Shown in pieces: positions 47,791-59,886 of a DNA stretch of 64,000 bases. Origin of the DNA: Cryptomeria japonica (taxonomy: Eukaryota > Streptophyta > Pinopsida > Cupressales > Cupressaceae); the NCBI RefSeq assembly GCF_030272615.1, contig NC_081409.1:653636468-653700467 (forward strand), written 5' to 3'. The notes beneath the pieces were generated by a model. The model did no database searches. It was not told where the DNA came from and saw only the letters and a program-made list of their open reading frames with translations. The position numbers and the translations under genes are program-made. The stretch's first letter is position 1. The number at the start of each line of letters is the position of its first letter.

Positions 47791-50700
47791 ATTGAACTTC
47801 ACAATATTCGGTATTGAACTTTTTTATTTCTCAACATGTTGGAGGTGCTTCATCCTCCTCAATAAAAACTAGGAGCACTAATTATCCTCCCAAACCATGA
47901 GGCTTAACACATGATGGGTGGAAAATTTGATAAGAGTACAAGGACTATGTCCTTCTACCAAGCCCAAGAGCACAGATATGCCTCCAGGCTCACAAGGCTT
48001 AACCTCCTATAGGTGGAATTCTTCATGGTGGGTATGTTGGGTATTCACCTCTTGTGAACTTGAAATATTGATTGACTTTCTATTTTACAACCATTTCTCT
48101 AAATTACATAAATATAATTAAACAAATCCCTTATCATAAATAATAAAGGAAAAAAATTATATTACTTAAAAGATCATTAATTGACAGTAATATTACTATA
48201 GCATGGCCATATAAATATGTATCTAATTCTATTATATCCATAGACTTTTATTTGATATAATTTCTAATATAATATAATTATCTTATGATCTTACTCATTT
48301 CTGATCCTTAATTCTTATTCTTAATTATCCTCTTGATAATTCAATTTTTTTCAATGATTGATATCGGTATGAATGATAGATTAATTTATTGAATTTATTT
48401 GATTGTATGATTTGAGGTATTATTTAGTGATGATTAAGTGATTGTTTATTAAATTATTGATGAGTGATGATGTAACGAATGATGGTTTGATATATTTGTG
48501 AATTATGATTTGGTATAGTGTTTTGTTGATTCATTGTTTGCTTGATTTGATTCTTGATGATTTATTTTGTTCATTCATAAGTGATTATTGATAAGTGATC
48601 CTTGAATGATTGGAATGATCTCTTTTATACTTTATTTGTGAAAGTGTCACCATGTTTCATAATAATTGAATAACCATAATACATTACTACCCTTTGAGAG
48701 TAATAAATTACTTTCCAAATTGACCTCTTTGATATCCTCTTCAAATGAAATCTTCTCCCATTTATATCTTCCAATATGAGGGAGAATTCACAACTCTTCA
48801 TCATGTATACCCTTTGGCAAGAGTCACAACCTTTCACAATTACCACACTTTTAAATAGTACAACCCTTCATAATTTTTCCCTTTCAAAGAGTCAATTAGC
48901 ACCCTTTGAAAGAGTACAAAATTTCATAACTTTTCTTCTTTTGAAAGAGTTACTTCTTTATTTCGTTCACATTCCTTTCTTCTTCCAGTAATCCTTCCTT
49001 GATTCACATGTTGCATTCCTTCTTCCTTCCCCCATATCCCCCGTTTCAAATGAACTCGTCTCCCTTTTATATCTCATATTGTAGGGATTCATAACTTTTC
49101 ATTCCATGCTTTTTGACCATTCATTAAACATAATTTAATTTTAATTATATTATATATTATTTTTATTCTTTTATATTTTAATTTTAATTTTGTTATTTAT
49201 TATTAATACTATTCCATCAAGGATACATTACACTCCAAGCTCAACATCTATGAACATAACTTTTTGCATCGCATTTTGTAATCATATACTTCAATGTTAA
49301 CTAATCTAATTATAGTTTCCCTTCCAAGATAGGTACAACTCCAAAACTTAGTAGATAAATAGGCATTGAGGTTAATTGTCCATTATCTTAGAATTATTTT
49401 ATAAATCTCAAGGATATACTCTACTTTTATATCATATACTTCACAACAAGAAATACACACATTTTAATTCTCCTACAACACTTCTATATTATCTAGCTTA
49501 AAAGATGTCTTGTTGGTATAGGTGAGAATCATACTCATCTTTTGACAAGTAGAGTAACGAATAACATTCATAGAAGTACTAGAATCAACCAAATATTTAT
49601 GGAAGCTTTTAACAAATTTTTGGAAGATAAATTTGTTTATCCTTGTAGAAGGCTGAAAATTTAGTATAGTTCACCATCTTTATCTTTCTATAGTTCAACA
49701 TTCTTGTATTTCTTATCCAGCTAAATGAATTAAAAATTCTTTCTAGTTTTCCACTTATATAATACATCATAAAGAAATATCTTATCTTGAGTTTTCATCT
49801 AATCTTTATTCATATCATATTTGTGGTTCAATGAGACATAAGCCATAATATATATAAAATTATTTTTAAAGTATATGATCCTCCTTGAGAAACTTTATTA
49901 GTAGTTGGAATATTTTTGGCATTGGAATATAGTGAAGTGGGATTTCAAAATTTAAAGGAATTAAAGATGAAAGTGGCTCATTATTTTTATTCCATAAAAA
50001 GTAGTATCTCTCAGCCTACTGAAAGCATTGAGTCTCATCATATTTTGTCACAAACTCATTTACCTCTTGAAAAGAAAACACATTGTATCTAGTATAATTG
50101 CATTCTCAATATCCCTATATTATCCACTACTACGATAACCATCATTTCTATTTTTTGGTAATTTTTTTTTTGACATTCTAGAAATTTAATATATCTCTAA
50201 ACAACTTAGTTAAAAATTTCTAGCTATGTCTTGAAGCCTACACCAATTATATAATGGATTTAGGTCATCAATATTCATTAGGATGGTTTTACTTGATGAG
50301 GCTATGCTCACATTATCCACTAGGTCAAGGAATGTCCACATTTTTAGGTATAGCATTCCGGTATCTATATTAGGCCTTCAATTTTGAAACCCTCTATTTT
50401 AAAAATCTTGCTTTAGTGGATTATTCTAGTTATAAAAGTTATTTTAACTCTATCGCGGATTTGGTGTGGTACAATTAGTAGAGGAGTAATTTTGATTTCA
50501 ACGTCCTTGTCTTTATATGTTCAATTAGTTCAAAATATTGGTGAGATTTCTCCTTACGGGATATAGATTTGGTCACTCTCTTGAACCATCCATTTGTTGA
50601 TTTATTTTAATGGCCCAATTTGATCAGTCCTTTCTTCTAGTGCCAATTTTATATATTGTCTATATGACACATGAAAATCAAATAGAATAAATGACACTTT

Positions 50701-52342
50701 AATTCTCCTAAATATCTAATTGATCCTAGGAATCCATCATATCCAAGGTCTTATATGCCAGGTCATGGTAGTGTTGGAGTAGCCTAATGATCTATGCGAC
50801 TTATTTATTCAAGGTACCTATATTGGTAAAATATCAAACTTGACAATTCTTACATCTGATGGGCTTAAATCTACTAAAATATTTGATATAAATAAAATAA
50901 TTATGATCAAAATCTAATCAATTATATTTGTAAATAAAATCTCTTAAAGTTTCAATAAGTAAAAATAAGTATAAACATCTAGCTATGCACTCATTTTAAG
51001 CCTTCATTTTGAAATATTTGATAAAATCTAAATAACCTATAATGTAGTGATCTATATTCCACTCTATAAAATATACTATATATGTAATATTTTTAAAAAA
51101 TTGACAATAATGTTTGAGTCAAGTGCATAAAATCACCATATTAGATGCATAAATTTCACACAATAAGCCTACTTTAAAATACTTTATGATATTTCACTAA
51201 GGAATTTAACTTAAAGAGAATAGACCATCAGATACTTTATGTTTTCTTGAAATATTTTTGAACACTATACATTAAGAAATTAGTTTTAATTTTTAATAAG
51301 GAAGCTCTAAGTTCTCTTTGAATGCATTAGTTCTTCCAATGTAATTATTAACACCAACTATATTGGATACAACCATACTCACAAATGCATAAATAGCAAA
51401 ATTTGGATCTCACCCATTATATGTATTCTATCGAACATCTTGTAAATTTAGCAATTGAATTTGGATAAAATAGAGTTATGTAATTTCTAACGGGCTCTCA
51501 TTTACATGTATCATTATGAGTTTTATCTTATTAAAATAAGGTTAACTATAGTTTGTTATTGATGTTTTAATTAGAGCTATATTAGTATAGGGTGTGATTA
51601 TTGGTGTACAAGTGTATAAGCTTTCACCATTGAACCTACTTAAGCTAGTACATAGTGATATTTTCATTTCTAATTTATTCTAATTTATTTGTATATAATT
51701 CATTCACTATTTTATTATAAATCTAATATAATAATACAAAAAATATTCTAATTAGATTTTCTACAATTATGCAAACACTAATAAACATATTAATTTTGTA
51801 AAAACTGTAATGAATTTATATCAAATACATCATTTCTACAATCAATTTTAAAAATAAAAAAATAAAAAATTATAATTAATTATTTAGTAATTACATTATA
51901 GCAGATACATTATTATGATCATTATTTCGACAATCAGATCTTTAAACAAAAATAAAAAAATTACCATTAATTATTTAAACCTTATTAAATTTATAAAATT
52001 ATAAATCATTTATCATAAGGCCCATCTCTTTGAACATTTTAAACTCACATATTTAATAAAAGCAGTAGACTTACAAAATTAGAAACAATCATATTATTTT
52101 TACTTTTCAACATGAAAAGTCAAGGAAAATATTAAAAAACTAAAACTCTTTATATCTAAAAATATAGATCTTAACAACTGTTCTTTTTTTTTTCATCTTT
52201 ATTGATAGTGGATAAATTTAATTACTTTCAGTCCTTTATAAAGCCACTCTAACTCCATCTTATCCATCGGATACAATTGAATCAGCCTTTTGAAGCTTAT
52301 CAGCCTATCACAAAAATTTTTAACCTCTGAATGCTTTAAAGG
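47791..52342. other. AT-rich intergenic DNA
   Basis: About 4.5 kb without supported genes. It contains a diverged 95-bp duplication at about 47873-48060, a low-complexity TGATT-rich stretch at 48340-48620, and a diverged direct repeat pair at 48725-48800 and 49038-49110 built on TTCAAATGAA...CCCATTTATATCT. Poly-A/T and simple AT runs dominate 51000-52200. Everything here looks like heavily decayed repeats. Confidence 0.5.
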
Positions 52343-52433
52343 TTAGACACCTGAAAATTTATCATCGTATATATCGTCTCCGCCACTTCTTGGTCTCCAT
52401 ATTTCCTTATCTTTCACTTCCTCATTCCTATTT

Positions 52434-53654
52434 TCATCTTTTATCTTCTTCTCCTGGCTGAACAGCCTCCTCTGCTCCTGCAGCGGCTTCTCTGTCAGAG
52501 AGGTTTTCCTCTTGCTGAGGATGCTCGTTTGATTCTCTATCATCTTCAATGGTGGGACTGGAAGGTTCTGAATCTCCTCTCATGGTAGGGAGGCGAGTAA
52601 TGTCTTCATGCTGTTGATAGAGTTGTTCATCCAGTCCACCCTCTTCATTAGCACATTCTCTCTCACCATCTTCTCCTCTAATTAAATCTTGTATATTTTC
52701 ATGACAATATAAATCTCGCTCCTCTGGCCCACTAGGAGGATTTTCATCACTTATATTTCTTCTTTGTCTCTTGTGGTCGCCATCCCCATCCCCATCCCCA
52801 TCTCCATCCCCATCTCCACCACCATCACTCCTTCCTCTCTTTCTCCTCTTCTCTTCCACTTCTTCTTCACCCATTCCTCCTCCCTCTTCTTCCTCCTCTT
52901 CCTCCTCCTTGCTTTCCTCTTCTTCCTCTTCCTCCTCCTCTTTGTTGTCCCCCTCCACCTCACACTCCTCTTCTTCCGCCTCTTCCTCTTCCCCTTCCTC
53001 ATTTTCTTTCTCTTCTTTTTCCTCGTCTTTGTCGTCGTCGTCCTCCTCCTTCTCCTCCTCCTCCTCTCCTTCTTCCTCCTCCCCTTTTTTCTCACCATCC
53101 TCTCTTCTAAATAAATCTTGACCATTTTCATCAATATGTAAATCTACATATAGATCTATGCCTCTGTCATCTAAATCTTGTATATTTTCATCAACTTGTA
53201 AATCTACATATAGATCTATGCCTCTGTCATCTAAATCTTGTATATTTTCATCAACTTGTAAATCTACATATAGATCTATGCCTTGATCCTCCTCATTATT
53301 TCTGACTGGCTCTTCCTCCTCCTTTGCTTTTTCCTCCTCCTCTTCCTCCTTTTCTTCTTCTTCGTTTTCCTCCTCTTTGTCATCCTTATCCTCCTCCTCC
53401 TCTTCCTCCTCTTCTTCTTCCTCCTCTTCCTCTCCTCCTCGTTCGTGTTCCTCCTGAGCCACCTCTCGTTTATTTTCATCTTCCTCTCCTTCATCCATAC
53501 TGCTACTTCCGCTGCTGTTCCTCCTGTTACTCATATTGCTAGACGAACAGGTTCTCATTTCTAAAATATGTGAACAAAGAATAGATAAGAACGGAATTAG
53601 ATGTGCATGAACTGAACGAGGCAATGAATAAAGATTCAGAAGCAGTAAGCACAA
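52434..53654 (-). CDS. Acidic Glu-rich repeat protein, hypothetical (406 aa)
   Basis: This is the only long uninterrupted frame in the window that is not from a transposon. The first ATG gives 406 residues. ATGs at codons 33 (53558) and 41 (53534, MSNRRNSSGSSS) are alternatives, and the last gives the more typical hydrophilic start. The protein has long Glu/Asp runs, a 20-residue unit with core DLYVDLQVDENIQDL repeated three times (codons 123-180), a later diverged unit DLYCHENIQDLIRGEDGE, a (GD) run, and basic clusters KRRKRGRS and HKRQRR that could be nuclear localisation signals. I see no known enzymatic domain. Low complexity can keep a frame open by chance, so a chance frame is possible, but the repeat and the varied C-terminal 100 residues argue for real or recently real coding. 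A second frame (52549-52343) overlaps the end, so a splice or shift there is possible. Confidence 0.45.
   Translation of the reverse strand: MCLLLLNLYSLPRSVHAHLIPFLSILCSHILEMRTCSSSNMSNRRNSSGSSSMDEGEEDENKREVAQEEHERGGEEEEEEEEEEEEEEDKDDKEEENEEEEKEEEEEEKAKEEEEPVRNNEEDQGIDLYVDLQVDENIQDLDDRGIDLYVDLQVDENIQDLDDRGIDLYVDLHIDENGQDLFRREDGEKKGEEEEGEEEEEKEEDDDDKDEEKEEKENEEGEEEEAEEEECEVEGDNKEEEEEEEEESKEEEEEEEEGGGMGEEEVEEKRRKRGRSDGGGDGDGDGDGDGDGDHKRQRRNISDENPPSGPEERDLYCHENIQDLIRGEDGERECANEEGGLDEQLYQQHEDITRLPTMRGDSEPSSPTIEDDRESNEHPQQEENLSDREAAAGAEEAVQPGEEDKR
52778..52826. repeat. Hexanucleotide repeat (CATCCC-type)
   Basis: About eight units of ccatcc/ccatct encode the Gly-Asp run of the acidic protein on the minus strand. 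Confidence 0.9.
53107..53286 (-). repeat. 60-bp tandem repeat in the acidic protein frame
   Basis: The blocks 53161-53220 and 53221-53280 are identical over all 60 bp. The block before them (53107-53160) matches with a few changes. The period is a multiple of three, so each unit adds 20 residues to the protein without breaking the frame. Confidence 0.95.
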
Positions 53655-53696
53655 TTCATTGCTTCATTCAATCCTAACTCGATTTGAATATCCAAA

Positions 53697-53712
53697 GCTA
53701 TTTATGTATAGA
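53697..53712 (-). promoter_or_regulatory. Possible TATA element upstream of the acidic protein
   Basis: On the minus strand TATACATAAATAGC lies about 45 bp upstream of the first ATG, a reasonable distance for a TATA box with a short leader. This is sequence resemblance only. Confidence 0.25.
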
Positions 53713-55120
53713 ATGTTGAGAGTTCCTGTTTCTTGTCGAGAATACAGATGACTGTTCATCTTCATATTCCTGAATTGATCACCATTTACAATTGTTTCTC
53801 GACGATTCTATGATAAACTAATCAAAATGGATTGGACCGACGATCCTTATGGCCTAAGATTGTGTTAGTCGGCTCCAAAAGTTTAATTTTTCAATAGACT
53901 TTTTAAGAAAATTAATAGTGAATAAATACAATATTGTTATTACGCGGAAAACAACAAGTTTTAGAAAAATCCTAACTGCAATATGTAGCAGGAGAAAGGG
54001 AATTAAATCGAAGAACAGAAAAATTAAGGAGGGGAGGTGCAAAACGGTTCAAGAAGAATCCGCTATAGACCCAAATACAAATAGACTTGAGTAAGATTTC
54101 TACAAGAGTTTTGAAAAAGACAAATGTTGTGATGAAATACACGTAGGTCGGGGTTTTATGGGACTTCACCATCTATTTTAAAAGAGTAAGAGGTTTTCAT
54201 AAAATGGATGTTATACGATTAATTAGAATCTTTTGTGAATAATAGCAGTTCATATTTTTAGTTTGACGATTTGACAAGGTGTATTTGGGGCAGGGTAAGA
54301 AATTGTCCCACCAACATAAGTCTTTTTTTGTCACTTATTGGAATTTTATATATTTCTATCAATTATTTTTTATTATTTTATATCTTTTACATTGTTAAAT
54401 TGAATATGGAAAATAATTAAATTCATGAGACGACACATTTTCGTAAATTTAAGAGCTTAAACTATAATGCAAAATTCAACAGACCACCTACTTTAAAATA
54501 TTTCTAAAAAAATTTAGCAACACCCAGTGAAATTTTTAAGAAACCTCCCATCCATGTGACCTGACCCTTAGTGAATAAAAGGTTTTGGAGAAGAGAGAGG
54601 CATAGCATATTTGGAACATTAGGAAGTTATACAACCAAAAATGCCATATAATTGAAAACACCTATAAATTCAAAACGAACAGACATAGAGAATCTCTTTT
54701 CAACCTATGCCTGGTCTATTGCCTGGTCCATTGCAATATAAAAGTGCTTTTGAGTGTACATTTGATGTGAAAAACACTGATATGACTGATCATCTAACCA
54801 TAGACATCATGACTAGTTCCTCTTATGAAGAGGATGGACAATGGATGAAAAGTGGACCATTCTAAGAGGTGTGGACAACCAAGGGGACAATTGTGAAAAT
54901 TTTAATTAAGTGTAGGTACCCCTACCTATGAGAAGCTACTAGTTTCATGCCTAAAAATAGTGAAGCTATAGTTATTTTGTAGTTATTACATAGATAAATG
55001 CAAATGTTGCAAATATTGTCGTTCTAATTAATCTAATGAAGAACACTATTTTAATCTTGGTCCTTTTTATTTGAAAAAGTTATTTCTACCAAACCTATGA
55101 ATTAGTAAGGCCCCATATGG
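53713..55120. other. AT-rich intergenic DNA
   Basis: I see no gene or repeat boundary here. Short open frames at 53854-54172 on the minus strand have no recognisable content. Confidence 0.5.
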
Positions 55121-55240
55121 GGGACCTCATCCCCAGCATGAACATTTGATAATAACACCGTAGTAGGGGTTTGAACCTTACTAGTAAGAACCAAAATGAC
55201 ATAATTCAACAATTGGTATGACCCTATGCCATTACAAACA
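55120..55240 (-). repeat. tRNA-derived SINE-like fragment
   Basis: On the minus strand TGGCATAGGGT (55221-55231) resembles an RNA polymerase III A box, and GGTTCAAACCC (55167-55177) matches the B box consensus, 43 bp further on. The order and spacing fit a tRNA-derived SINE promoter. No tRNA cloverleaf is evident, and the tail is not defined. Confidence 0.4.
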
Positions 55241-56299
55241 CTCCTTTTAATTGAGAAATTATTCCTTGATTTAGTTGGTATTATTTTTAAGGGTCAATTC
55301 ATGGGTTTTGAAAAGTATGTATGTGATTATATGTGTAGTGTTTGCTTGTAAAGTAGGGTTGAGTGTGCGATATGATTTTAATCATTGTCACAATAGTAAA
55401 ATCTAGAATGGGCTTCTTCAAAATAGCTTAGGTCATTGCAAGAGGTAGGTGGCCTCATTAACGAATGGAAGTGACATTTGAATTATATTAGAAAGATGCC
55501 ATGTTTTAAATGAATATTGAACTCCATTAAATACAATTACATACCAATAAGTGAAAGAAAATTTTCTTGGTTAAAGTTTGGCCTACCTTCTTGTAGTCAA
55601 TTTTTTGAATTTCATAGCTTGTCGTGGATCCTAGAAATCAAAGGGTAGGAGGTAATTTTTTTTTTTGAGAGGCTTGAGTCAACAACTACACTATCAATAT
55701 TGCAACCATGGAAATGACCCAAGCCATAGAGATATTCATTCGAAGGTACAACTACTGGGTACATGTGGATATTTGCACATAAAGAGTATTAATGTGAAAA
55801 TAAGATGACAGTATTGAGATAGAAATATATGTCAGGTAAGAGGAATGCATATTGAGCTATGTAAAATGATAGGTAAATGATATAGAGGGAAGGGAGTCAA
55901 CTAGACTATGTCTAAATATGTAAATCTATTAAGGTGTTCTATTAAAAATGAGCACATAGCTTAATGAAAAATGACACGGTTTTCTAAATTTTACCATTAT
56001 AATAATATTATTTATTATTAGTTAACAAAATGTTATAGTTTTTTATTAATTAAGAAGGGGAAAGGGCCTTGATCCCTCACAGAATTAAGACAACAAACAT
56101 CATATTAGAGAAACTAGCACAAAACGACAACTGGCATCACACAGACAAAAACACAAAAGAAATAACCCTACTGCAGACCCACCAGAAAGTAATTAAAAAG
56201 TAGATATCCACGGGAACAGTCCTCTAGTTGATCCTATCAACCATCATGAAAAACATATAATCATAATCCATCATAGTATCACATACTAGCAACATATAG

Positions 56300-56583
56300 G
56301 TCTACTAGTTGTATCAAGCATTAATGGGTTAATCTTTTGGTGCAACCGCAACCGCACTTGTAAGAAGTAGTATTAGAGATTGGTCACAGGTTCAAACCCC
56401 TCACTTGCGCTGGGGTGAGATTGTTGCAAGGTGTGTGCCCTTGGTCTCCTTGTGTTATGCAGCGCAACACTTAGGTTTGTGACATGGCTTAACCACCTCC
56501 TATGGATTCTATAAGTCTAGTGGTTGTATCGAGTATTATCAGGTCGATCTTTTGGTGCAACAACAACCACACTTGTAACATAA
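56300..56583 (+). repeat. SINE-like unit, one full head and one partial copy
   Basis: 56300-56400 has an A-box-like TCTACTAGTTG and, 80 bp on, a perfect B box GGTTCAAACCC (56389-56399). The first ~67 bp of the unit recur at 56514-56579 with modest divergence (TCTAGTGGTTGTATCGAG, then CTTTTGGTGCAAC). This gives a dimer-like arrangement about 215 bp apart, the second copy ending just before the B box. Confidence 0.5.
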
Positions 56584-56649
56584 ACCATTAAGCATAAACA
56601 TCAAAATAATAGGAAAATGGCATGAAGTCCAGTATTCCATCAAGGACCA

Positions 56650-59087
56650 TAGAATCATTTACTATTGAGGAGCTCCTAATTCCTTTCGAGCCACTACAAT
56701 TGGTCCTTCCATGCATCTAGATCTATCTTGGCATCTAGATGAGCCTTCACCTATTGTTTCCCTATTCACTGCTATTTATTGGCTTTTCATTTTAACTTTC
56801 TTTGCCTCGAGACAAAGCCCATAACTTATTTTCTCATTATCCCATCCATAATAACACAGAGAAAACTTATAGCTCTACCCATATGAGTTTTGTTTTTATG
56901 GAACTCCTCGGCTCTGGTTTCTAGATCCATCATTTAAACCTATGAGTCAGCAATTTAACCCTTCAAATTATCAATTATGTCCACCTTCTTCATGGGGGAA
57001 GGGTCCTAAGCCCCTAAAACCGTAACATCTTCCTCGTTATTGATTGGAGAAGGGGGTATATAGTTTGGAATTACAATTATTATAGTATAATATTATAATG
57101 TTTTGGTTGGTAAGAAATTGCTAAGGGTTTGCACCTTGTATTAAATTAAACGAACTCTTTACATGCTTGATAATAAAAAACATAACCCATGAATGGTTTT
57201 GACTCAAAAAATTGCTCACTCAGTTTCAAAGTATTTCTATTATTTTCATTAACAAAATTGGAGAACTATATCTGCTAAGTATTTGTAACTATAAAACCTA
57301 TCTACCTACATCTCCTATTACATTGGCAAAATGGTGTTACCAATATAGTAAGTATTCTAGCATCAGATACCTCTTCACTCATCTATAGCACTAAATGACA
57401 CTCCATCCTTTTTCTTCTTCAATCACTTTGTTCCACAATGGTTGTGATCCTCTTCTACCTCTTTTTCTTTTGCTCCCATGCCACTGCTCACCGCCTCATC
57501 CTCTTGCTCCTCACCCAAAATATTTGGTCCATCCAAATCTATCCTATCCCTTGTAGGGTGGACATGCATTTCCTACTTAATATAGCCTTGGAACAAGCTA
57601 AGGCCCTCATTTGAAACAAGGCCTAGCATTCTTTCTAGAAATAAGAAGTTTTGTGTTGTGACATTCCTACACCTAGGAAAGAGATCTAGAGTGGTGTAAA
57701 AGATGAGAGAGAATTTATCAACCTCCCTTCACCTCACCTATGCGATGTAAAATTCCTTTGGTAAGGGAACACCACCATCCACCACCACACTCTTGAGTAC
57801 ATTTTCTAATTTCCTAGGATATCGACTATGCACTAGTCGTCAGTAAATAACCTTTAACATATGCTTCTCCTCCCCTATATCCAAGATAGAGGCAAGAAAC
57901 ATACACAAGACATATATGTTTACTCAGTGCCTCTGATCTATTCTTAGAAACTCATCATCTAAAACTCCTTTTACTACATAAATGATTAAGTCATGGTTCA
58001 TTTTTAAGATGCATTTTAGTTGCTTTTCTATTACCTCTCCCAAAAAGTCCATTTGTCTTCATTGGAAAATGGGCTTTAGTGGAGTGTCCATTGCTACTAA
58101 AGGCCATTCAAAATGAGACCTCTTCCACTTGCCAGCCGAGAAATATTCCCTTTCACCTAAGAGTCTGTTACCTTATACATTTTTCTTTCGATACAAGTGT
58201 TGTATCCACCCTTTCATCATCAAAATTCGGCCCTACATCTCTTCACAAATTAACTTGATATGATTTATTTGTCGTTCTATTAAATCCTTATGGATTCAAA
58301 AATCTCCCATCCCTCTATTGCTAATTATTTTGGCCTTCATCGTCTCTTCCATATCTTTTTTCACCAAATCATCTACCAACATGTTCCCCCATGTATATAT
58401 GTTGGTAATTTTAAATTCTTACAACTTATAGATGAGAGTTCAAATTGTCAGGAGCCACTCATGCAAATTCCAATTAGGAGCACAATTTTGTTGTATGGCA
58501 TTGACCACGATTAACTAGTCCTATTCAAGGTGTATCCTCTGATTAACATGCAAATTTGATAACTTCCCAATGCATTTTGACCATTTAGTTTGAATGAAGC
58601 TCAATTTTAAGCCTCATGGCATCCAGTTGGCTGGAAATTTTTGACATTAAAATTTTCCAATTTGTGAGTCTTCTAAAAAAAATGCATTGGTAGAAAGTTT
58701 TTTATATTTCATAAGTATCATGTGTGCCAGTGTTCATAGCTATGGGTGAGTTTTGTTGGAAATACTAATGTGGCAATGTTTTATAATGGGTGAGAGCATT
58801 CCCATAAAAAAAGGTTGCAATTTCTATCTAGTTACTTATTTGCCTTCAAATATTCTTAGCATTGTTTTTGTGGTGATTAGATGAGTTTTTATATGAAAAC
58901 AAAAAAAAATTAAACTTGGCTCCCAAGGAGCAGAGCTCACAAAGGATATCCCAAAAATAGATTTTTGTAATGTCACCATTTTTGCACTTTCCTAAGCATC
59001 AATTATTTTTATAGGCTAGCCTATTATTAGTGTCCCCACAGGCTAATGTGGTGATTAGGGGGACTTTAAAGGGCGATTCATGTTCAT
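56650..59087 (-). pseudogene. Long decayed reading frame of unknown family
   Basis: From an ATG at 59087 the same minus-strand frame can be followed for 555 codons to a stop at 57423 with no frameshift. By hand I count about 23 internal stops; 18 are TGA or TAG and only 5 TAA, as expected when CGA, CAG or TGG codons decay rather than for random AT-rich DNA. Stretches between stops look like protein, e.g. VVVDGGVPLPKEF, FYTTLDLFPRCRNVTTQNFL, WNLHEWLLTI and PTRDRIDLDGPNILGEEQED. After about 360 bp of stop-rich, intron-like DNA, the same frame resumes at 57035 (EEDVTV) with a helix-rich, coiled-coil-like C-terminus (DLETRAEEFHKNKTHMGRA) to about 56650. I do not recognise the family. It could be an old retroelement ORF or a host gene copy. 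Confidence 0.5.
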
Positions 59088-59317
59088 TTAGCTAGCCCTT
59101 TAGGTGTCTATTTTAGTACTCTCCATCTCAGTGCATTAATTTATTTCTGGTTTTCCTTTTGGAAGTCTTTTAGACTCCACTTGTTGGTTGGTGGATATTC
59201 TTTCTTCCCTTCTTGGGACTTCGCTGTACTAAAAAAGGGGGATCTAATTTTCACACAAGGTAGTCTCTTATTAAATGTGTCTAACAAAAATTGACTCAAA
59301 AGATGTTAAATGAATCC

Positions 59318-59886
59318 CTCCATCTCCAAATGTTTTTAAACTCAACTTTGATGAGGATTAGAAAAAGGATCTAGGTATCTTTGGCATTTAGTGTGCCTTG
59401 GGAAATCATATAGGATATATTGTGTCAGCAATTAAGCATCTATCCCAATAGGGACAAATAGCATGGCTGAAGGAAAAGTGTTCCTAATAGAATTAAAAAT
59501 GGTAGAAGGAATTTCTTCTTGAGAGAGATTCACTAAATATAATATTATCCGTCAGCAATTAAGCATCTATCCCAATAGGAACAAATAAGATGGCTGAAGG
59601 AACAGCGCTTCTAGCATGATTAAAAATGGTAGGAGTTTCGAGGGAAATTCACTAAATATAATATTAGCCCTCAAGAATCTTGAGTCCTCCAATTGCAAAC
59701 CAAATATTTTTTATTAGAATCTTTTCAAAATTTTCCTCTCTTTGACAATTACTCCCTTCTTCATTGCTATAGAGAGGGGAATCAGATGGTGGATATGTTG
59801 GTAAATATAGGGTGCCAGCTGGAGCTTCAAGACAAGATCTATAATGAAGATTCCATTAGGAATATTCCCTTCCTGGCAGCCAATTG
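59318..59886 (+). pseudogene. RNase H-like domain relic, non-LTR retrotransposon type
   Basis: The plus strand begins at IPPSPNVFKLNFDED (about 59310-59355, the KLNFDG-type first strand with the catalytic aspartate). It continues with CALGNHIGYIVSA, then a MAEG block matching the usual NxAE helix with the catalytic glutamate, NSLNIILALKNLES with asparagine where the EGDS aspartate is expected, and the C-terminal HCYREGNQMVDMLVNIG (59760-59815), a classic REGN..AD motif. It ends at a stop at 59885. This RVT_3-type RNase H occurs at the 3' end of plant LINEs and as loose copies. A 127-bp tandem duplication and several stops break it. Confidence 0.65.
59424..59669. repeat. 127-bp tandem duplication inside the RNase H relic
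   Basis: The segment starting GTCAGCAATTAAGCATC at 59424 recurs at 59551 with about ten differences and a short deletion. Both copies contain the MAEG-coding stretch, so the catalytic glutamate helix is present twice. Confidence 0.9.

Noticed and set aside
49860-50480. Possible gypsy gag remnant on the minus strand
   Set aside because: Only very short coding-like pieces could be read, and no zinc knuckle or other motif was found.
52764-53121. Open frames on the plus strand opposite the acidic protein (Ser- or Leu-rich)
   Set aside because: They are the complement of Glu codons and exist only because of the low-complexity composition.
53107-53286. CRISPR-like array
   Set aside because: The units are contiguous 60-bp repeats with no spacers, in a plant coding frame.
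56300-56400. tRNA gene
   Set aside because: A and B boxes are present, but no cloverleaf stems or anticodon arm can be drawn.
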